DNA of 64,000 bases from Xyrauchen texanus (Eukaryota > Chordata > Actinopteri > Cypriniformes > Catostomidae): positions 2,689,879-2,753,878 of the forward strand of contig NC_068301.1 in assembly GCF_025860055.1 (NCBI RefSeq), read 5' to 3'. Of the stretch, positions 46,128 to 56,600 are shown one piece after another. The first letter of the stretch is position 1; each line of letters starts with the position of its first letter. Below the pieces are notes generated by a model. That model was given only the letters and a program-made list of their open reading frames with translations, was not told the origin of the DNA and ran no database searches. The position numbers and the translations under genes are program-made.

Positions 46128-47118
46128 TCATTATATTTGGGGGTCCTTGTCATCAAAGAGTCTGAACAGCACATCCCACAGATGCTGGGCAACACCTTGA
46201 ACTCTTCATCATGTCCCTCAAACCATTCCCAAACAGTGTGTGCAGTGTGACAGGGCACATTATCCTGCTGAAAGAGGCCACTGCCATCAGGGAATGCCAA
46301 TGCCATGAAGGGGTGTACCTGGTCTGCAACGATGTTTAGGTAGGTGGCACGTGTCAAATTGACGTCCATATTAATGGCCGGACCCAGAGTTTCCCCGCAG
46401 AACATTGCCCAGAGCATCGCACTCCCTCCATTGGCTTGTCGTCTTCCCACAGTGCATCCTGCTGCCATCACTTCCGACATGTACTTGGCCGTCCACATGA
46501 TGTAAAAGAATACGGGACTCATCAGACCAGGTGATATTCTTCCACTGCTCCAAGGTCCAGTTCTGACGCTCGTGTGCCCATTGTAGGTGCTTTCAATGGT
46601 GGACAGGGGCCATCATGGGCACTCTGACCGGTCTGCGGTTACGCAGCCCCATACACAGCCGGGTGCGGTGCACTGTGTGTTGTGACACATTCCTCCCGTA
46701 ACCATAATTAAACGTTTTCTGTTATTAGTGCCACAGTAGAACTTTGGTCGGTTTGGACCAGACGGGATAGCCTTCATTGCCCTCGCTCATCGATGAGCCT
46801 TGGGTGCCCAACACCTTGTCGCCAGTTTGTGGTGTGTCCCTCCTCGGATCACTGTCGGTAGGCACTCGCCACTGCTGACCGGGAGCACCCCAGAAGCCTT
46901 CCCCTTTCAGAGATGCTCTGACCCAGAGGATAACAATTTGTGCCTTGTCAAAGTCGCTCAGGTCTCCTGCCCATTTCTCCTGCATTCAACACGTTGACTA
47001 CGAGAACTGATTGTTCGCTAACCATCTAATCTACCCAAACCTGGACATGTGGCCTTGTTAGAAGATGATCAACGTTATTCCCTTCACCTGTGTGTGGTCA
47101 TAATGTTTTGGCTCATCT
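46128..47118 (-). pseudogene. Tc1/mariner-like transposon, internally rearranged transposase
   Basis: Read on the minus strand from an end near 47118 ('ATGAGCCAAAACATTATGAC'). The transposase begins MQEKWAGDLSDFDKAQIVIL (46985 down), a helix-turn-helix region that then goes out of frame. The catalytic core follows in pieces: EQWKNITWSDESR (first Asp, near 46530), NGGSAMLWAMFCGETLGPAI, TYLNIVADQVHPFMALAFPD and GLFQQDNVPCHTAH (second Asp, near 46270). The segment that should carry the third acidic residue is deleted: EEFKVL joins directly to a QHLWDVL reading in another frame, so the SPDLNPIE block is gone. The distal end is missing. Non-functional. Confidence 0.85.
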
Positions 47119-47394
47119 GTGTATATAGTATATTATCACATAAAATATGAGTTGTTGTTGATTTAATTTTAAGGGTAAAAGGTTATAAATTCTCAATCTC
47201 ATAAATTCTCAATCAAAAAAAGAAGAAAAGAAAGGAAAAGGTACAAAATGCCCCTGAAAATCAAATCCAGGGCACAATCGCTTTGCTACGTCAGTATGAA
47301 AAAATATGGATTATTTATACATTTCGATGAAAGATTATGAAAACAAGCTATTTTTGTGAAGAATGTTTATGAAGATTGTTTTTTGCATTTTAAT

Positions 47395-47396
<2 letters not shown>

Positions 47397-47435
<39 letters not shown>

Positions 47436-47636
47436 ATTGATCGGTCACTCCATGGGGATTCTCGGGTGCGTTCCGTCTGGTATCTCCCGCCCTTCACCCC
47501 TCGGCCTGCCCTCCCCCCACTACAACACCGCCTCCATACAAATTATGAAACTGGTATTAACTGAATGGCAAATTATATGGATTTTTACAGTTTCCAATAG
47601 ACAGTAAACACATATACACTCACACACACACACACA

Positions 47637-47678
<42 letters not shown>

Positions 47679-47703
47679 TACACACACACACACATACACA
47701 CAT
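47397..47703. repeat. (CT)n and (CA)n microsatellites before the coding exon
   Basis: (CT)n at 47397-47433 ends in CAG at 47435, which could act as an acceptor for the exon carrying the slc45a4 start codon. (CA)n with CATA interruptions lies at 47620-47703. If the upstream acceptor is used, the CA tract would be in the 5' UTR; a closer acceptor between 47710 and 47950 is the alternative. Confidence 0.85.
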
Positions 47704-47968
47704 CAAAGGGATTGACCTCACAAATAACCAGACTCGACTCAACCTTGGACTTGACCTTTAACAAACGTCACGTTTCGGAATGTTTGCCACACCTTGAATG
47801 TGATCCACGGAACAGGACGTCCACGGAAGCGGATCTGCATCGTCACATCGAGTGCTGCTGTTGGCTTTATTCTTCGTATATTTTTATTTATAATTTTTTT
47901 TTGTGTGTTTGTTTGGTTTCGTTGTGATTTGCGTGATCACTGCTCCTGAGTGCATGCCGACGGCGACG

Positions 47969-48239
47969 ATGGCGCCCCAGAACACTGAGGCTGAAGCCGT
48001 GCAGATGCAGGCCGTTGTGGAGGTGTCTGTGGAGAAACAGGGTGGAGGAGGAGGCGGGGCTAATGAAGGGGGTGGAGCTGGAGGGCGGGATTTGGAGAGT
48101 CAGGAGGAGTCGGTCAGCGAGGCCTCTATAGATCGCATCCCGCTACACCAGTGGATCATGCATGGCGCCGTCATGTTCGGCCGAGAGTTCTGCTACGCCA
48201 TGGAGACAGCGCTAGTCACGCCCGTATTGCTGCAGATAG
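47969..48239 (+). CDS. slc45a4: slc45a4 first coding exon (N terminus of an MFS sugar/H+ symporter)
   Basis: Encodes 90 codons plus one base: MAPQNTEAEAVQMQAVVEVS, an acidic/glycine-rich cytosolic stretch, then SEASIDRIPLHQWIMHGAVM and FGREFCYAMETALVTPVLLQ-I. The last ~40 residues match vertebrate SLC45A4 almost exactly and form the start of the first membrane helix of this H+-coupled solute carrier family. The exon ends in phase 1 at AG|GTAAGA (intron from 48240), where mammalian SLC45A4 continues with a Gly codon. I chose ATG 47969 (ACGATGG, strong context, aligning with the mammalian MAPQN). An in-frame ATG at 47954 adds PTAT, and one at 47903 adds a hydrophobic stretch that is probably non-coding. 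The run GGGGGGANEGGGAGG is longer than I expect in mammals. Later exons (next expected segment LPEQYYSLTW-like) are not in the window. Confidence 0.93.
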
Positions 48240-48679
48240 GTAAGACGGTTCTCGCCTAAACATATGTTCCTGCACATTTAGAGAATAATAAAGTAAACAA
48301 ATAATGACATTTTACATATGACAAATGCGCAAATTGCCAAAGGTCTATAGTGGGCAATAGAGCGGCGCAACACTCATTTTCTCCTAAGGCTAATTTATTT
48401 TTTATTTTAAAGATATCTTGTTTACCTTTAACTACAGACCTGCCATGAGCTCTGAAGTTGTTAATCAGATGCATCTGTTGAAGCCAAAATTACAACTTAA
48501 TTTTCGTGATAAATAGCTGAATAAACCCATAATCCTATAGAGAGATACACCAATCAGAGAGCTGTGGCAACAAAGTGCGCCAAAAGAGCTCTGCAGCTCC
48601 GCCTACTCCAATGTTTTACTATGAATGACGCAATCGAGTTGCTTTCCCTACACTCTCAAACTTACTTTCTATAAACACC

Positions 48680-48985
48680 AATTAGCCACACCATTAAAAC
48701 CACCTGGTGCCTAATACGGTGTAGGTCCCCCTCCTGAAATACTCAAACCAGCCAGTCTGGCACCAACAATCATGCCACTCAGATCACATTTTCCCCATTC
48801 TGATGGATGATGTGAACATTAACTGAAGCTCCTGACCCGTATCTGCATAATTGTATGCACTGCACTGCTGCCACATGATTGGCTGATTAGATAATCGCTT
48901 GGATGATTGTTGGTGTCAGACGGGCTGGTTTGAGTATTTCTGGGATTTTCACACACAACAATCTTTAGAATTGACTCAGAATGGT
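48680..48985. repeat. Fold-back dispersed repeat ('TTAAAACCACCTGGTGCCTA' type)
   Basis: 'AATTAGCCACACCATTAAAA' and 'GTAGGTCCCCCTC' begin a repeat common in fish. 'AATACTCAAACCAGCC' and 'TCTGGCACCAACAATCAT' (48740-48775) are mirrored by 'ATGATTGTTGGTGTCAGACG' and 'GGCTGGTTTGAGTATT' (48901-48940), forming a hairpin with a ~130-bp loop. The end 'ACTCAGAATGGTGCCAAAAA' is characteristic of the same family. Confidence 0.7.
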
Positions 48986-48992
48986 GCCAAAA

Positions 48993-49085
48993 ACATGGAT
49001 CAGGGCGCCTTTATCCTTCGCGTGCCCCATCAGGCCGATTGGGGACCGGGCGTGCGACATTCTAGAACGGCCCGCCCCCTCCGCT
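48993..49085 (+). repeat. Partial copy of the 11.3-12.1 kb fold-back arm
   Basis: 'CCTTTATCCTTCGCGTGCCC', 'ATCAGGCCGATTGGGGACCG', 'GGCGTGCGACATTC' and 'CCTCCGCTC' match 12050-12135 in the same orientation. About 90 bp only. Confidence 0.75.
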
Positions 49086-49684
49086 CCACATATATGTACG
49101 TTTGTCTAGTTCTTAAAATATTCAACTGGCTTTGAATATGCATCGTTTCAAAGCAGCTTTACAGAAGATAAAACTGTAATATCTATAATGTCTAATGAGT
49201 CATCTTTGTGTGATTACATGAAATACGATTGTTAATCTGGTTTAAAAATAAGCTATTAAATAATAATTGTATTTATAACCCCAGTGAGCAAGCCGAATGG
49301 GACTGTGGCAAGGAGCACAAATGGAAATGGTAATTGTTTTCTGAAATAGTAGGTTTCTGTCTCTTGAGAGCTTTGCGTTGGCACCTCAACAAAGTCCAAT
49401 TGCTTTCTAATTCATTTACCTGTGTCACTAATCTCTTCCAAGTTGGCAGGAACCTGGTTGTAGTAGTCCAATGTGACTCTCAGCAGTTTTCATTTACTCA
49501 TAAACATCTCGCTAGATCTGTAGAATTACATCGGGGCAATAAATGCAGAAATATTTACTTTGAACACTGTTTTACTGCCACCTGAGAGAGGACAAAGTCT
49601 TTATTCTGTGACTGGATGATTCGTTAACTTCAGTCCAAGTGGTTGATTTTCATTAAATCGATGAAAGATTATTGATATATTCTG

Positions 49685-50090
49685 GTCTGGGTATCACAGC
49701 GAATATTGACGCTGACTATCACCCCTGGAGTTTGAATCCATGGCATGATGAGAGGCTCCAGCCAGGTCTCCTAAGCAACCAAATTGGGCCGGTTGCTAGG
49801 GAGGGTAGAGTCACATGGGGTAACCTCCTCGTGGTGGTGATTAGTGGTTCTCTCAATGGGGCGTGTGGTGAGTTGTGTGTGATCGTGAGAGTAGCATGAG
49901 TCTCCACATGCTGTGAGTCTCCACGGTGTCATGCACAACGAGTCACGTGATCAGATGTGCCGATTGACGGTCTCAGAAGTGGAGGCAACTGAAACTCGTC
50001 CTCCACCACCCGGATTGAGGCGAGTAACCGCCACCACGAGGACCTGCTAAGTAGTGGGAATTGGGCATTCCAAAATGGGGAGAAAATGGG
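49685..50090 (+). mobile_element. tRNA-derived SINE, copy 3 (uninterrupted)
   Basis: Plus-strand copy starting 'CTGGGTATCACAGCGAATAT' (A-box region) and 'GGAGTTTGAATCC' (B box), then 'TCTCCTAAGCAACCAAATTG', 'GTCACATGGGGTAACCTCCT', 'CGAGTCACGTGATCAGATG', 'ACCCGGATTGAGGCGAGTAA' and 'CACCACGAGGACC', ending 'GTGGGAATTGGGCATTCC' and an A-rich tail. It shows the SINE organisation without a nested insertion. Confidence 0.85.
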
Positions 50091-50214
50091 ATAAAAAAAT
50101 AGAAATCTTGGTTACAGAGAGACACAAATAAGTAAAGGATATGAGTGTTAACATGATTTAAGTGTGATAAAATCACTTACAAATATTTTCTGTGTAACGT
50201 TATTGACAGTTTTA

Positions 50215-50460
50215 CAAATCCGTTACCTAAGCTTCACATTTCTGTGTTTAAACCCTACAAAAATCGGCCACGTTCACTTTTATCGTCCCCATTGACTTCC
50301 ATTGTAAGTGCCTCACTGTAACCTCGATTTTTGCTTCTTATTTTTTTAAAAGAAAAGGAGAAAAGAGTCCAAATTGATTTTTGTGGGAATCAACATTATC
50401 CCACAAATGCTGTCAATTGAGCTTAACTTGTTTTGAACCCGGAACGTTCCTTTAATGGCG
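50215..50460. repeat. Dispersed repeat fragment
   Basis: 'CCCCATTGACTTCCATTGTA', 'AGTGCCTCACTGTAACC', 'TGTCAATTGAGCTTAACTTG' and 'GAACCCGGAACGTTCCTTTA' are blocks of a common fish MITE-like repeat. Related blocks occur at 35570-35680 ('TGCTGTCGATTGTTCTTAAC') and about 58280-58400. Ends not defined. Confidence 0.5.
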
Positions 50461-51465
50461 ACTCCATAAGTGGGAAGTAGGATAATTCCGGTAGCGTGTG
50501 AAGGCAGCATAACCTTGAGGCAGTTGGGGATACGGAAATAGTGTAATTACAAGTTATGAGCTCATGAATGACCAAGCAAAATCATATTGACCCGTTGGAA
50601 ACTTTTTCGGAATGATTCCCGAGTGACTGATCTTCAAAGAATATCAGTCACTCCAAACAGCAACTGCAGAGACTTTGCTGACAGAGTCTGCGTTCGAATG
50701 CACGTATTGAAGAGGAATGTCAATGAGAGGACCTGCTGGGAGATCTGGGTGACGTTTAACAGGGTTATTATGGCTGGAGATTCCTTGAATTGCGTAATGG
50801 CTGTTGGATGGATTAGCCGCAAGCAACATCACAGCTCACGGTTCGTTTATATACACAGGAAGCAGGAAATTACACTGACAACCTGGATGCGGTGTTTGTC
50901 ATGACGACAGTCAAGACTAATTATAAATCCGGATGAGCGTAGGCAAGGGTTTACATGCTACGTGCGCGTGTTCATTTCCAGAAAGGAATTCAAAGTGTTT
51001 TGCAGCGGACAAGAGCTTTCCATGTGTAGCGTTGTTGATTAATTGTGCCAAAGAAAAGAGAACATCGTAACAAAGGAAGAGAGAATGTGGCACAGCGGTG
51101 GGAATTTGTTACTCAGCAGATTCTGAGTTTCAGAATGAGGTGCACATGTTCACATGACCCAGAATGCTCAGCTGTTTGGAGCAAATGGGACCCATATTGT
51201 GTTTGTAGCCAGTGGTGTCTCTAAAGGCTGGAATGTGTGGAATTCTGAAGGAATTTTGTGTTCAGCAATCAAAAGAGCTTCCAGAGCTTTAGGCTACAAA
51301 CAAACACCCTGGACATATTACTAAAAATAATGTTTGTCTTTAGCTGTAGACGTCTGTATGCATGGTAGAACACTACTGTTTTTTGTTTTGTTTATTAGCC
51401 TTTTATCAATTAAACAACAGTCAGAATGAACATTTCCCAACCCCATCCCATCCCATTTTTATTTT

Positions 51466-51800
51466 CTCCCCAATATGGAATGCCCAATTCTCACTACTTA
51501 GTAGGTCCTCGTGGTGGTGGTTACTCTCCTCAATCCGGGTGGTGGAGGACGAGTTTCAGTTGCCTCCGCTTCTGAGACCGTCAATCGGCGCATCTGATCA
51601 CGTGACTCGTTGTGCATGACACCGCGGAGACTCACAGCATGTGGAGGCTCATGCTACTATCCACGATCCACACACAACTCACCACACGCCCCATTGAGAG
51701 AACCACTAATCACCACCACGAGGAGGTTACCCCATGTGACTCTACCCTCCCTAGCAACCGGCCCAATTTGGTTGCTTACTCGCCGAGATACCCAGACCCC
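51466..51800 (-). mobile_element. tRNA-derived SINE, copy 4 (head deleted)
   Basis: Minus-strand copy: 'CCCCAATATGGAATGCCCAA', 'GGTCCTCGTGGTGGTGG', 'ACCGTCAATCGGCGCATC', 'CACACGCCCCATTGAGAG', 'CCCTCCCTAGCAACCGGC'. The segment between 'TTGGTTGCTTA' and 'CTCGCCGAGATACCCAGACC' is deleted, removing the B box but leaving the A-box end. Its close match to copy 3 (GTTGTGCATGACACCGCGGAGACTC) suggests both belong to one subfamily. Confidence 0.8.
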
Positions 51801-51861
51801 AATGTTAACGAATACAAGCTTATTGTAAATGTTTACTTGTTTAATAATATATTGTTGATAA

Positions 51862-53314
51862 TAGGGTTGTGCCGATGGACGATATCATCGTCCATCGTGA
51901 TGGCTGACCAACATCACGATGTAGAGCCACCATCGTGATGCCACGCCCCCTTTTGCGAGTCTTGCTAGTGTGACTCACTAATCCTAGTCTCTTCTATATT
52001 TAACCTAAAAGCTTTGCAGGGATTGCTCTGTAAATTAAATTGAGAATATAACTAATGCATATATGCTATTTTAAATTCTGTAGTTTATGCCAGAGACGTG
52101 ACGTGTTAGTCTGTGAAAATACCATGTCAGGCAGGCTACACAAATATTGATCTGGACATTGTTAGCTTCTTGTCTTTTTTAACATGTCTTACACTGTACA
52201 TTTAGATTAAAATATTTTATGTTGTAGGCTACAAGAAAATAGGCTTTATTAATTAATTATTAGTAGTTGTAGTGTCTCAGAAAATCTTGCTCATTGTCAC
52301 ATAGCTCTTGTATACACTGAAGCGGCAGTTTAAGATAAACCCAGACCAGCGAACGTCAAATAACTTTTGTCTGGTTAATACTTTTAAAGAACAATTTCCT
52401 TGGCCATAAATCCATAATGTCAAATCAAATGAAAGAAACAAGGTGAATATGAATAACACACATTTATTAAAACATAGAAGAACAACAAATGAAACGGGTA
52501 CAACACTCAGACCGAAACTCGGCATTAACATTTCACTTATAATTAGCAGCACAATTAACTTCAGCACAGGCTACAAAATAAATTATGTTATTGAAATATT
52601 GTAAAGTGGTCATATGAACTACACAAATGAACGTTTAAAAAATTATATGCAAAATCGAATAGCTCCGCAACGGATGGCGAAAAATGCGTAAAGAAGTCTA
52701 ATATCTTTCACCATAGATCATGTTTAAATTTCGATGTTTCTGGCCAGAAATACCAACATATTCACTTTATCTGGTTTTAATAAGCTGCGGATTGGAGTAA
52801 CTACACTACCCGCTGTGCTGAAGACCCGCTCTGATGGAGTACTGGTAGCACATATGCACAGATATTTCCGTGCTAATCTTGCCATGAACGGAAACCTTTT
52901 GTCGTTCGTTTTCCACCAAGTCAGCGGGTCCTCTTCCCCATCAATGGCCATTTCCTGCAGGTACATGGTCATTTCTGCCTCGACCTTTTGCTCATCAGTG
53001 AGTAAAATAACGAAATTATAGTTTTATGTGGAAAATAGTATTTGTGTAAAGAGATATATTAAAATAAAAAGTGCACAACTCTTCTTAAGTGAAAGCTAAA
53101 AAAAAAAATGCTTCACGTGTCGTGCAACCTACTGATAAAGCGCCGACGAGTCATTAGTTGGGTTAGTAAAATAACGAAATTATAATTTTTCATTTAATTT
53201 TTGAAAATTATATGAAATTATATAACCCCGCCCCACCGACGATATCATCGTCCATCGCGATGTTTTACTGTCAACATCGTCAACTGCCAATTTAGGGGAC
53301 ATCGCCCAACCCTA
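51862..53314 (-). mobile_element. hAT transposon, internally deleted, with perfect 8-bp target duplication
   Basis: The ends are TAGGGTTGTGCCGATG (left) and CATCGCCCAACCCTA (right, the reverse complement of TAGGGTTGGGCGATG). The octamer GTTGATAA directly flanks both ends (51854-51861 and 53315-53322), the 8-bp duplication expected of hAT insertion. Subterminal 'GACGATATCATCGTCCATCG' occurs in both halves. At 1453 bp it is about half the length of an autonomous element. It retains the C-terminal dimerisation domain coding region at 52724-53000 on the minus strand and little else. Confidence 0.93.
52724..52990 (-). pseudogene. hAT transposase C-terminal dimerisation domain (hATC) remnant
   Basis: On the minus strand, reading begins around 52990 (DEQKVEAEMTMYLQEMAIDG) and runs EEDPLTWWKTNDKRFPFMAR, LARKYLCICATSTPSERVFS, TAGSVVTPIRSLLKPDKVNM, LVFLARNIEI to a stop at 52724. 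WW, FPFMARLARKYL, SERVFSTAG and LVFLARN are the hallmarks of the hATC domain. The preceding catalytic domain and BED zinc finger are deleted, so no active protein can be made from this copy. Confidence 0.92.
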
Positions 53315-53371
53315 GTTGATAATGTTTAGGAAATTATTTTTGCATACTGGTTGATGTTTTGTAGGGTTTTT

Positions 53372-54437
53372 TTTAAGTAGTATGCAGTATAAGAGTATGT
53401 ACTAAGTAGTATGCGGTATAAGAGTATGTACTAAGTAGTATGAGAGTATGTACTAAGTAGTATGCAGTATAAGAGTATGTACCAAGTAGTATGCGGTATA
53501 AGAGTATGTACCAAGTAGTATGCGGTATAAGAGTATGTACTAAGTAGTATGAGAGTATGTACTAAGTAGTATGCAGTATAAGAGTATGTACCAAGTAGTA
53601 TGCGGTATAAGAGTATGTACCAAGTAGTATGCAGTATAAGAGTATGTACCAAGTAGTATGCAGTATAAGAGTATATACTAAGTAGTATGCGGTATAAGAG
53701 TATGTACTAAGTAGTATTTTATACCGCATACTACTTAGTACATACCTTATACTGCATACTACTTATACATCTTATACTGCATAATACTTAGTACATACTC
53801 ATACTTAGTACATACTCTATACGATACTACTTAGTACATACTCTTATACTGCATACTACTTAGTACATACTACTTAGTACATACTTATATGATACTACTT
53901 AGTACATACTCTTAAGTATGCGGTATAAGAGTATGTACTAAGTAGTATGCGGTATAAGAGTATGTACAAAGTAGTATGCAGTATAAGAGTATGTACTAAG
54001 TAGTATGCAGTATAAGAGTATGTACTAAGTAGTATGCGGTATAAGAGTATGTACTAAGTAGTATGTGGTATAAGAGTATGTACTTAGTAGTATGCGGTAT
54101 AAGAGTATGTACTAAGTAGTATGTGGTATAAGAGTATGTACCAAGTAGTATGCGGTATAAGAGTATGTACCAAGTAGTATGCAGTATAAGAGTATGTACT
54201 AAGTAGTATGCGGTATAAGAGTATGTACTTAGTAGTATGCGGTATAAGAGTATGTACTTAGTAGTATGCGGTATAAGAGTATGTACTAAGTAGTATGCGG
54301 TATAAGAGTATGTACTTAGTAGTATGCGGTATAAGAGTATGTACTAAGTAGTATGTGGTATAAGAGTATGTACTTAGTAGTATGCGGTATAAGAGTATGT
54401 ACCAAGTAGTATGCGGTATAAGAGTATGTACTAAGTA
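53372..54437. repeat. 29-bp minisatellite with an internally inverted block
   Basis: The unit is AGTATGTACTAAGTAGTATG + CGGTATAAG with c/t and g/a variants, repeated on the + strand at 53372-53715 and again from about 53915 to 54437. Between them, 53716 to about 53912 holds the same unit in reverse complement (CTTATACCGCATACTACTTA), more degraded. The unit itself contains the near-palindrome GTACTAAGTAGTATG. Overall about 35 units. Confidence 0.93.
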
Positions 54438-54444
54438 TTATGCA

Positions 54445-54690
54445 TTGGAGATTGGAGATTTTGCAGATACCGATAGCTAAGGTGGTGGAAATGTCCGATA
54501 ACCAATATATCAGCCGATAGTTTTAAAAAAAATTATTTATAGAATGATCAAAGATTTCATAGTCTTTCCTTACTATGATAGGAACAGACATTGGGGCTGC
54601 AAGTGTCCAAAATGACATCGTTTATGCCGATAACTAAAAGTTCCAAGAAGCAACTATCGGCTCTGATTAATCGGTAAAACCTATATGTCC
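54445..54690. repeat. Dispersed repeat with 'CGATA/TATCGG' inverted motifs
   Basis: 'AGATACCGATAGCTAAGGTG', 'ATATCAGCCGATAG', 'ATGCCGATAACTAAAAG' and 'AACTATCGGCTCTGATTAAT' resemble a fish non-autonomous DNA element. Ends were not resolved. Confidence 0.4.
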
Positions 54691-55047
54691 TTCTACCTTC
54701 AGTATGCAGTACGCTTTTTGCATATAGCCGTAGTCCTTCAGAAGCATGCTCACATCCAACTGTGATTATTCTGTATATCTACAGGATCATTGTGACTTAT
54801 CCATGGAGGAATAGTAATGCTTTGAGTATGTGCATTAACATGCTTGCCATGCAAATGGTTGGCATTTTGTCATGTGATTTTGCAAGGTCTGTAAAACGGA
54901 GGCTATTGTCTTTTTATAAATGGTGAAACAATGAAGCGTTTTTGGCTGTTTTAGGTCCGTCTCTGGTGGATTGCACTTTCTTGTGACTGCACAGATTTTC
55001 TGGGAATTGTACAGAGCTCAGCTGAGGAAGAGGAGAGATGATGAACA

Positions 55048-55050
<3 letters not shown>

Positions 55051-55117
<67 letters not shown>
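55051..55117. repeat. (TG)n microsatellite
   Basis: A pure (GT)n run of about 66 bp. Confidence 0.98.
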
Positions 55118-55120
<3 letters not shown>

Positions 55121-55277
55121 AGGTTTACTTGGCCATACTTCAGAGAGAAGTTTTGTTTTTAAGAGATTGGGTTAGGGTGTGGGTTTGGAGTGTCTGTTGT
55201 GGTTATTAGGGTTGGAAACTTTAGTGTAATTAATTGCATACAAAATGATGTGTAAAAGTACAGACAACATATACATC

Positions 55278-56600
55278 CAATGGCAAGAAAAAGTATGTGT
55301 ACCCTTTGTAATTAGCTGGATTTCTGCATTAATTGGTCAGATATTATGATCTTGAAGTATAGACAAACACAATGTGCTTAAGATAACAACACGCAAACGA
55401 TTATAATCTTTCATGTCTTTATTGAACACATCCCATTAAACATGCGCAGTGCTGTGGAATAAGTAAGTGTACCCCAAGGCTAATGACGTCAACAAATGCT
55501 AATTGGCATCCAATTAATGAAACGAGATCAGTGGTGTGGGTTAAAGCTACTTTGACTTATAAAAAGCACTCAAATATTTTGAGTTTGCTATTCATAAGAA
55601 GCATCTCCTGATGTGGATCATGCCTCACAAAAAAGAGATCTCAGAAGAGCTTATATATTCATCTGTACACAGTTAGACAGATTGTCTATAAATGGAGATG
55701 ATTTAGTACTATAGGTACTCTCACTAGAAGTGGCCGTTAGATATTCATCTGTCCACAGTTAGACACACTGTCTTTAAATGGAGGTGATTTAGTACTATAG
55801 GTACTCTCACTAGAAGTGGCCGTTAGATATTCATCTGTCCACAGTTAGACAAACTGTCTATAAATGGAGATGATTTAGTACTATAGGTACTCTCTCTAGA
55901 AGTGGCCGTTAGATATTCATCTGTCCACAGTTAGACAAACTGTCTATAAATGGAGATGATTTAGTACTATAGGTACTCTCACTAGAAGTGACCGTTAGAT
56001 ATTCATCTGTCCACAGTTAGACAAACTGTCAATAAATGGAGATGATTTAGTACTATAGGTACTCTCTCTAGAAGTGTCCGTTAGATATTCATCTCTGCAC
56101 AGTTAGACAAACTGTCTATAAATGGAGATGGTTTAGTACTATAGGTACTCTCTCTAGAAGTGGCCGTCCAGTCAAGATGACTCAAAGGACACACCGCAGA
56201 ATGACCAATGAGGTACAAAAGAGCCCTAGAGTGACCGATAAAGACATCTCTGTTCATGAGTCTACTCTACAGAAAACATTAATCAGGTATGGTGTCCATG
56301 GCAGGACATCATGAAGGAAGCCGCTTCTTTCCAACAAAAACAATGTTGGGTGCCTGAAGTTTCACAAAGATCATCTTGACACTCCACAACACTACTGGGA
56401 AATGTTTTGTGGACTGATGAATCTAAGGTTCAGTTGTTTGGGAAGAACATGCAGCACTATGTATGGCGTAAAAAGGGCGCCGCATACCAACATGAAAACA
56501 TCATCCCAACGGTGAAGTACGGTGGAGGGAACATCATGATTTGGGGCTGCTTCAGGACCTGGACAATAGAAGTCTATGGGATGTCCTTATTTAGATACTG
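55278..56600 (+). pseudogene. Tc1-like transposon ('GGCAAGAAAAAGTATGTG' type), 3' truncated
   Basis: Starts at an end with CAATGGCAAGAAAAAGTATG followed by 'TACCCTTTGTAATTAGCTGG', then leader, then a transposase from about 55620 (MPHKKEISEEL-like, frame broken). The helix-turn-helix segment VRQIVYKWR...TRSGRP is present but its DNA is amplified six-fold (55653-56168). After the array: 'MTQRTHRRMTNEVQKSP'-like codons, then 56407-56607 encodes MWTDESKVQLFGKNMQHYVW then RKKGAAYQHENIIPTVKYGG and GNIMIWGCF, covering the first catalytic Asp and the glycine-rich block. The second Asp, the Glu and the right end are absent. Dead copy. Confidence 0.85.
55653..56168 (+). repeat. 86-bp tandem array, six copies, inside the Tc1 transposase
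   Basis: Unit starts (AGATATTCATCTGTCCACAG) lie at 55739, 55825, 55911, 55997 and 56083, with a first, slightly different copy at 55653: an exact 86-bp period. The unit holds codons for the recognition-helix region (QIVYKWR) through TLTRSGR. 86 is not a multiple of 3, so each unit shifts the frame and the expanded gene cannot be read through. Confidence 0.97.

Noticed and set aside
47903..47968. N-terminal extension MCLFGFVVICVITAPECMPTAT for slc45a4
   Set aside because: Poor agreement with orthologues, and it is probably intron or 5' UTR. The ATG at 47969 has a better context and matches the family start; 47954 remains a possible alternative.
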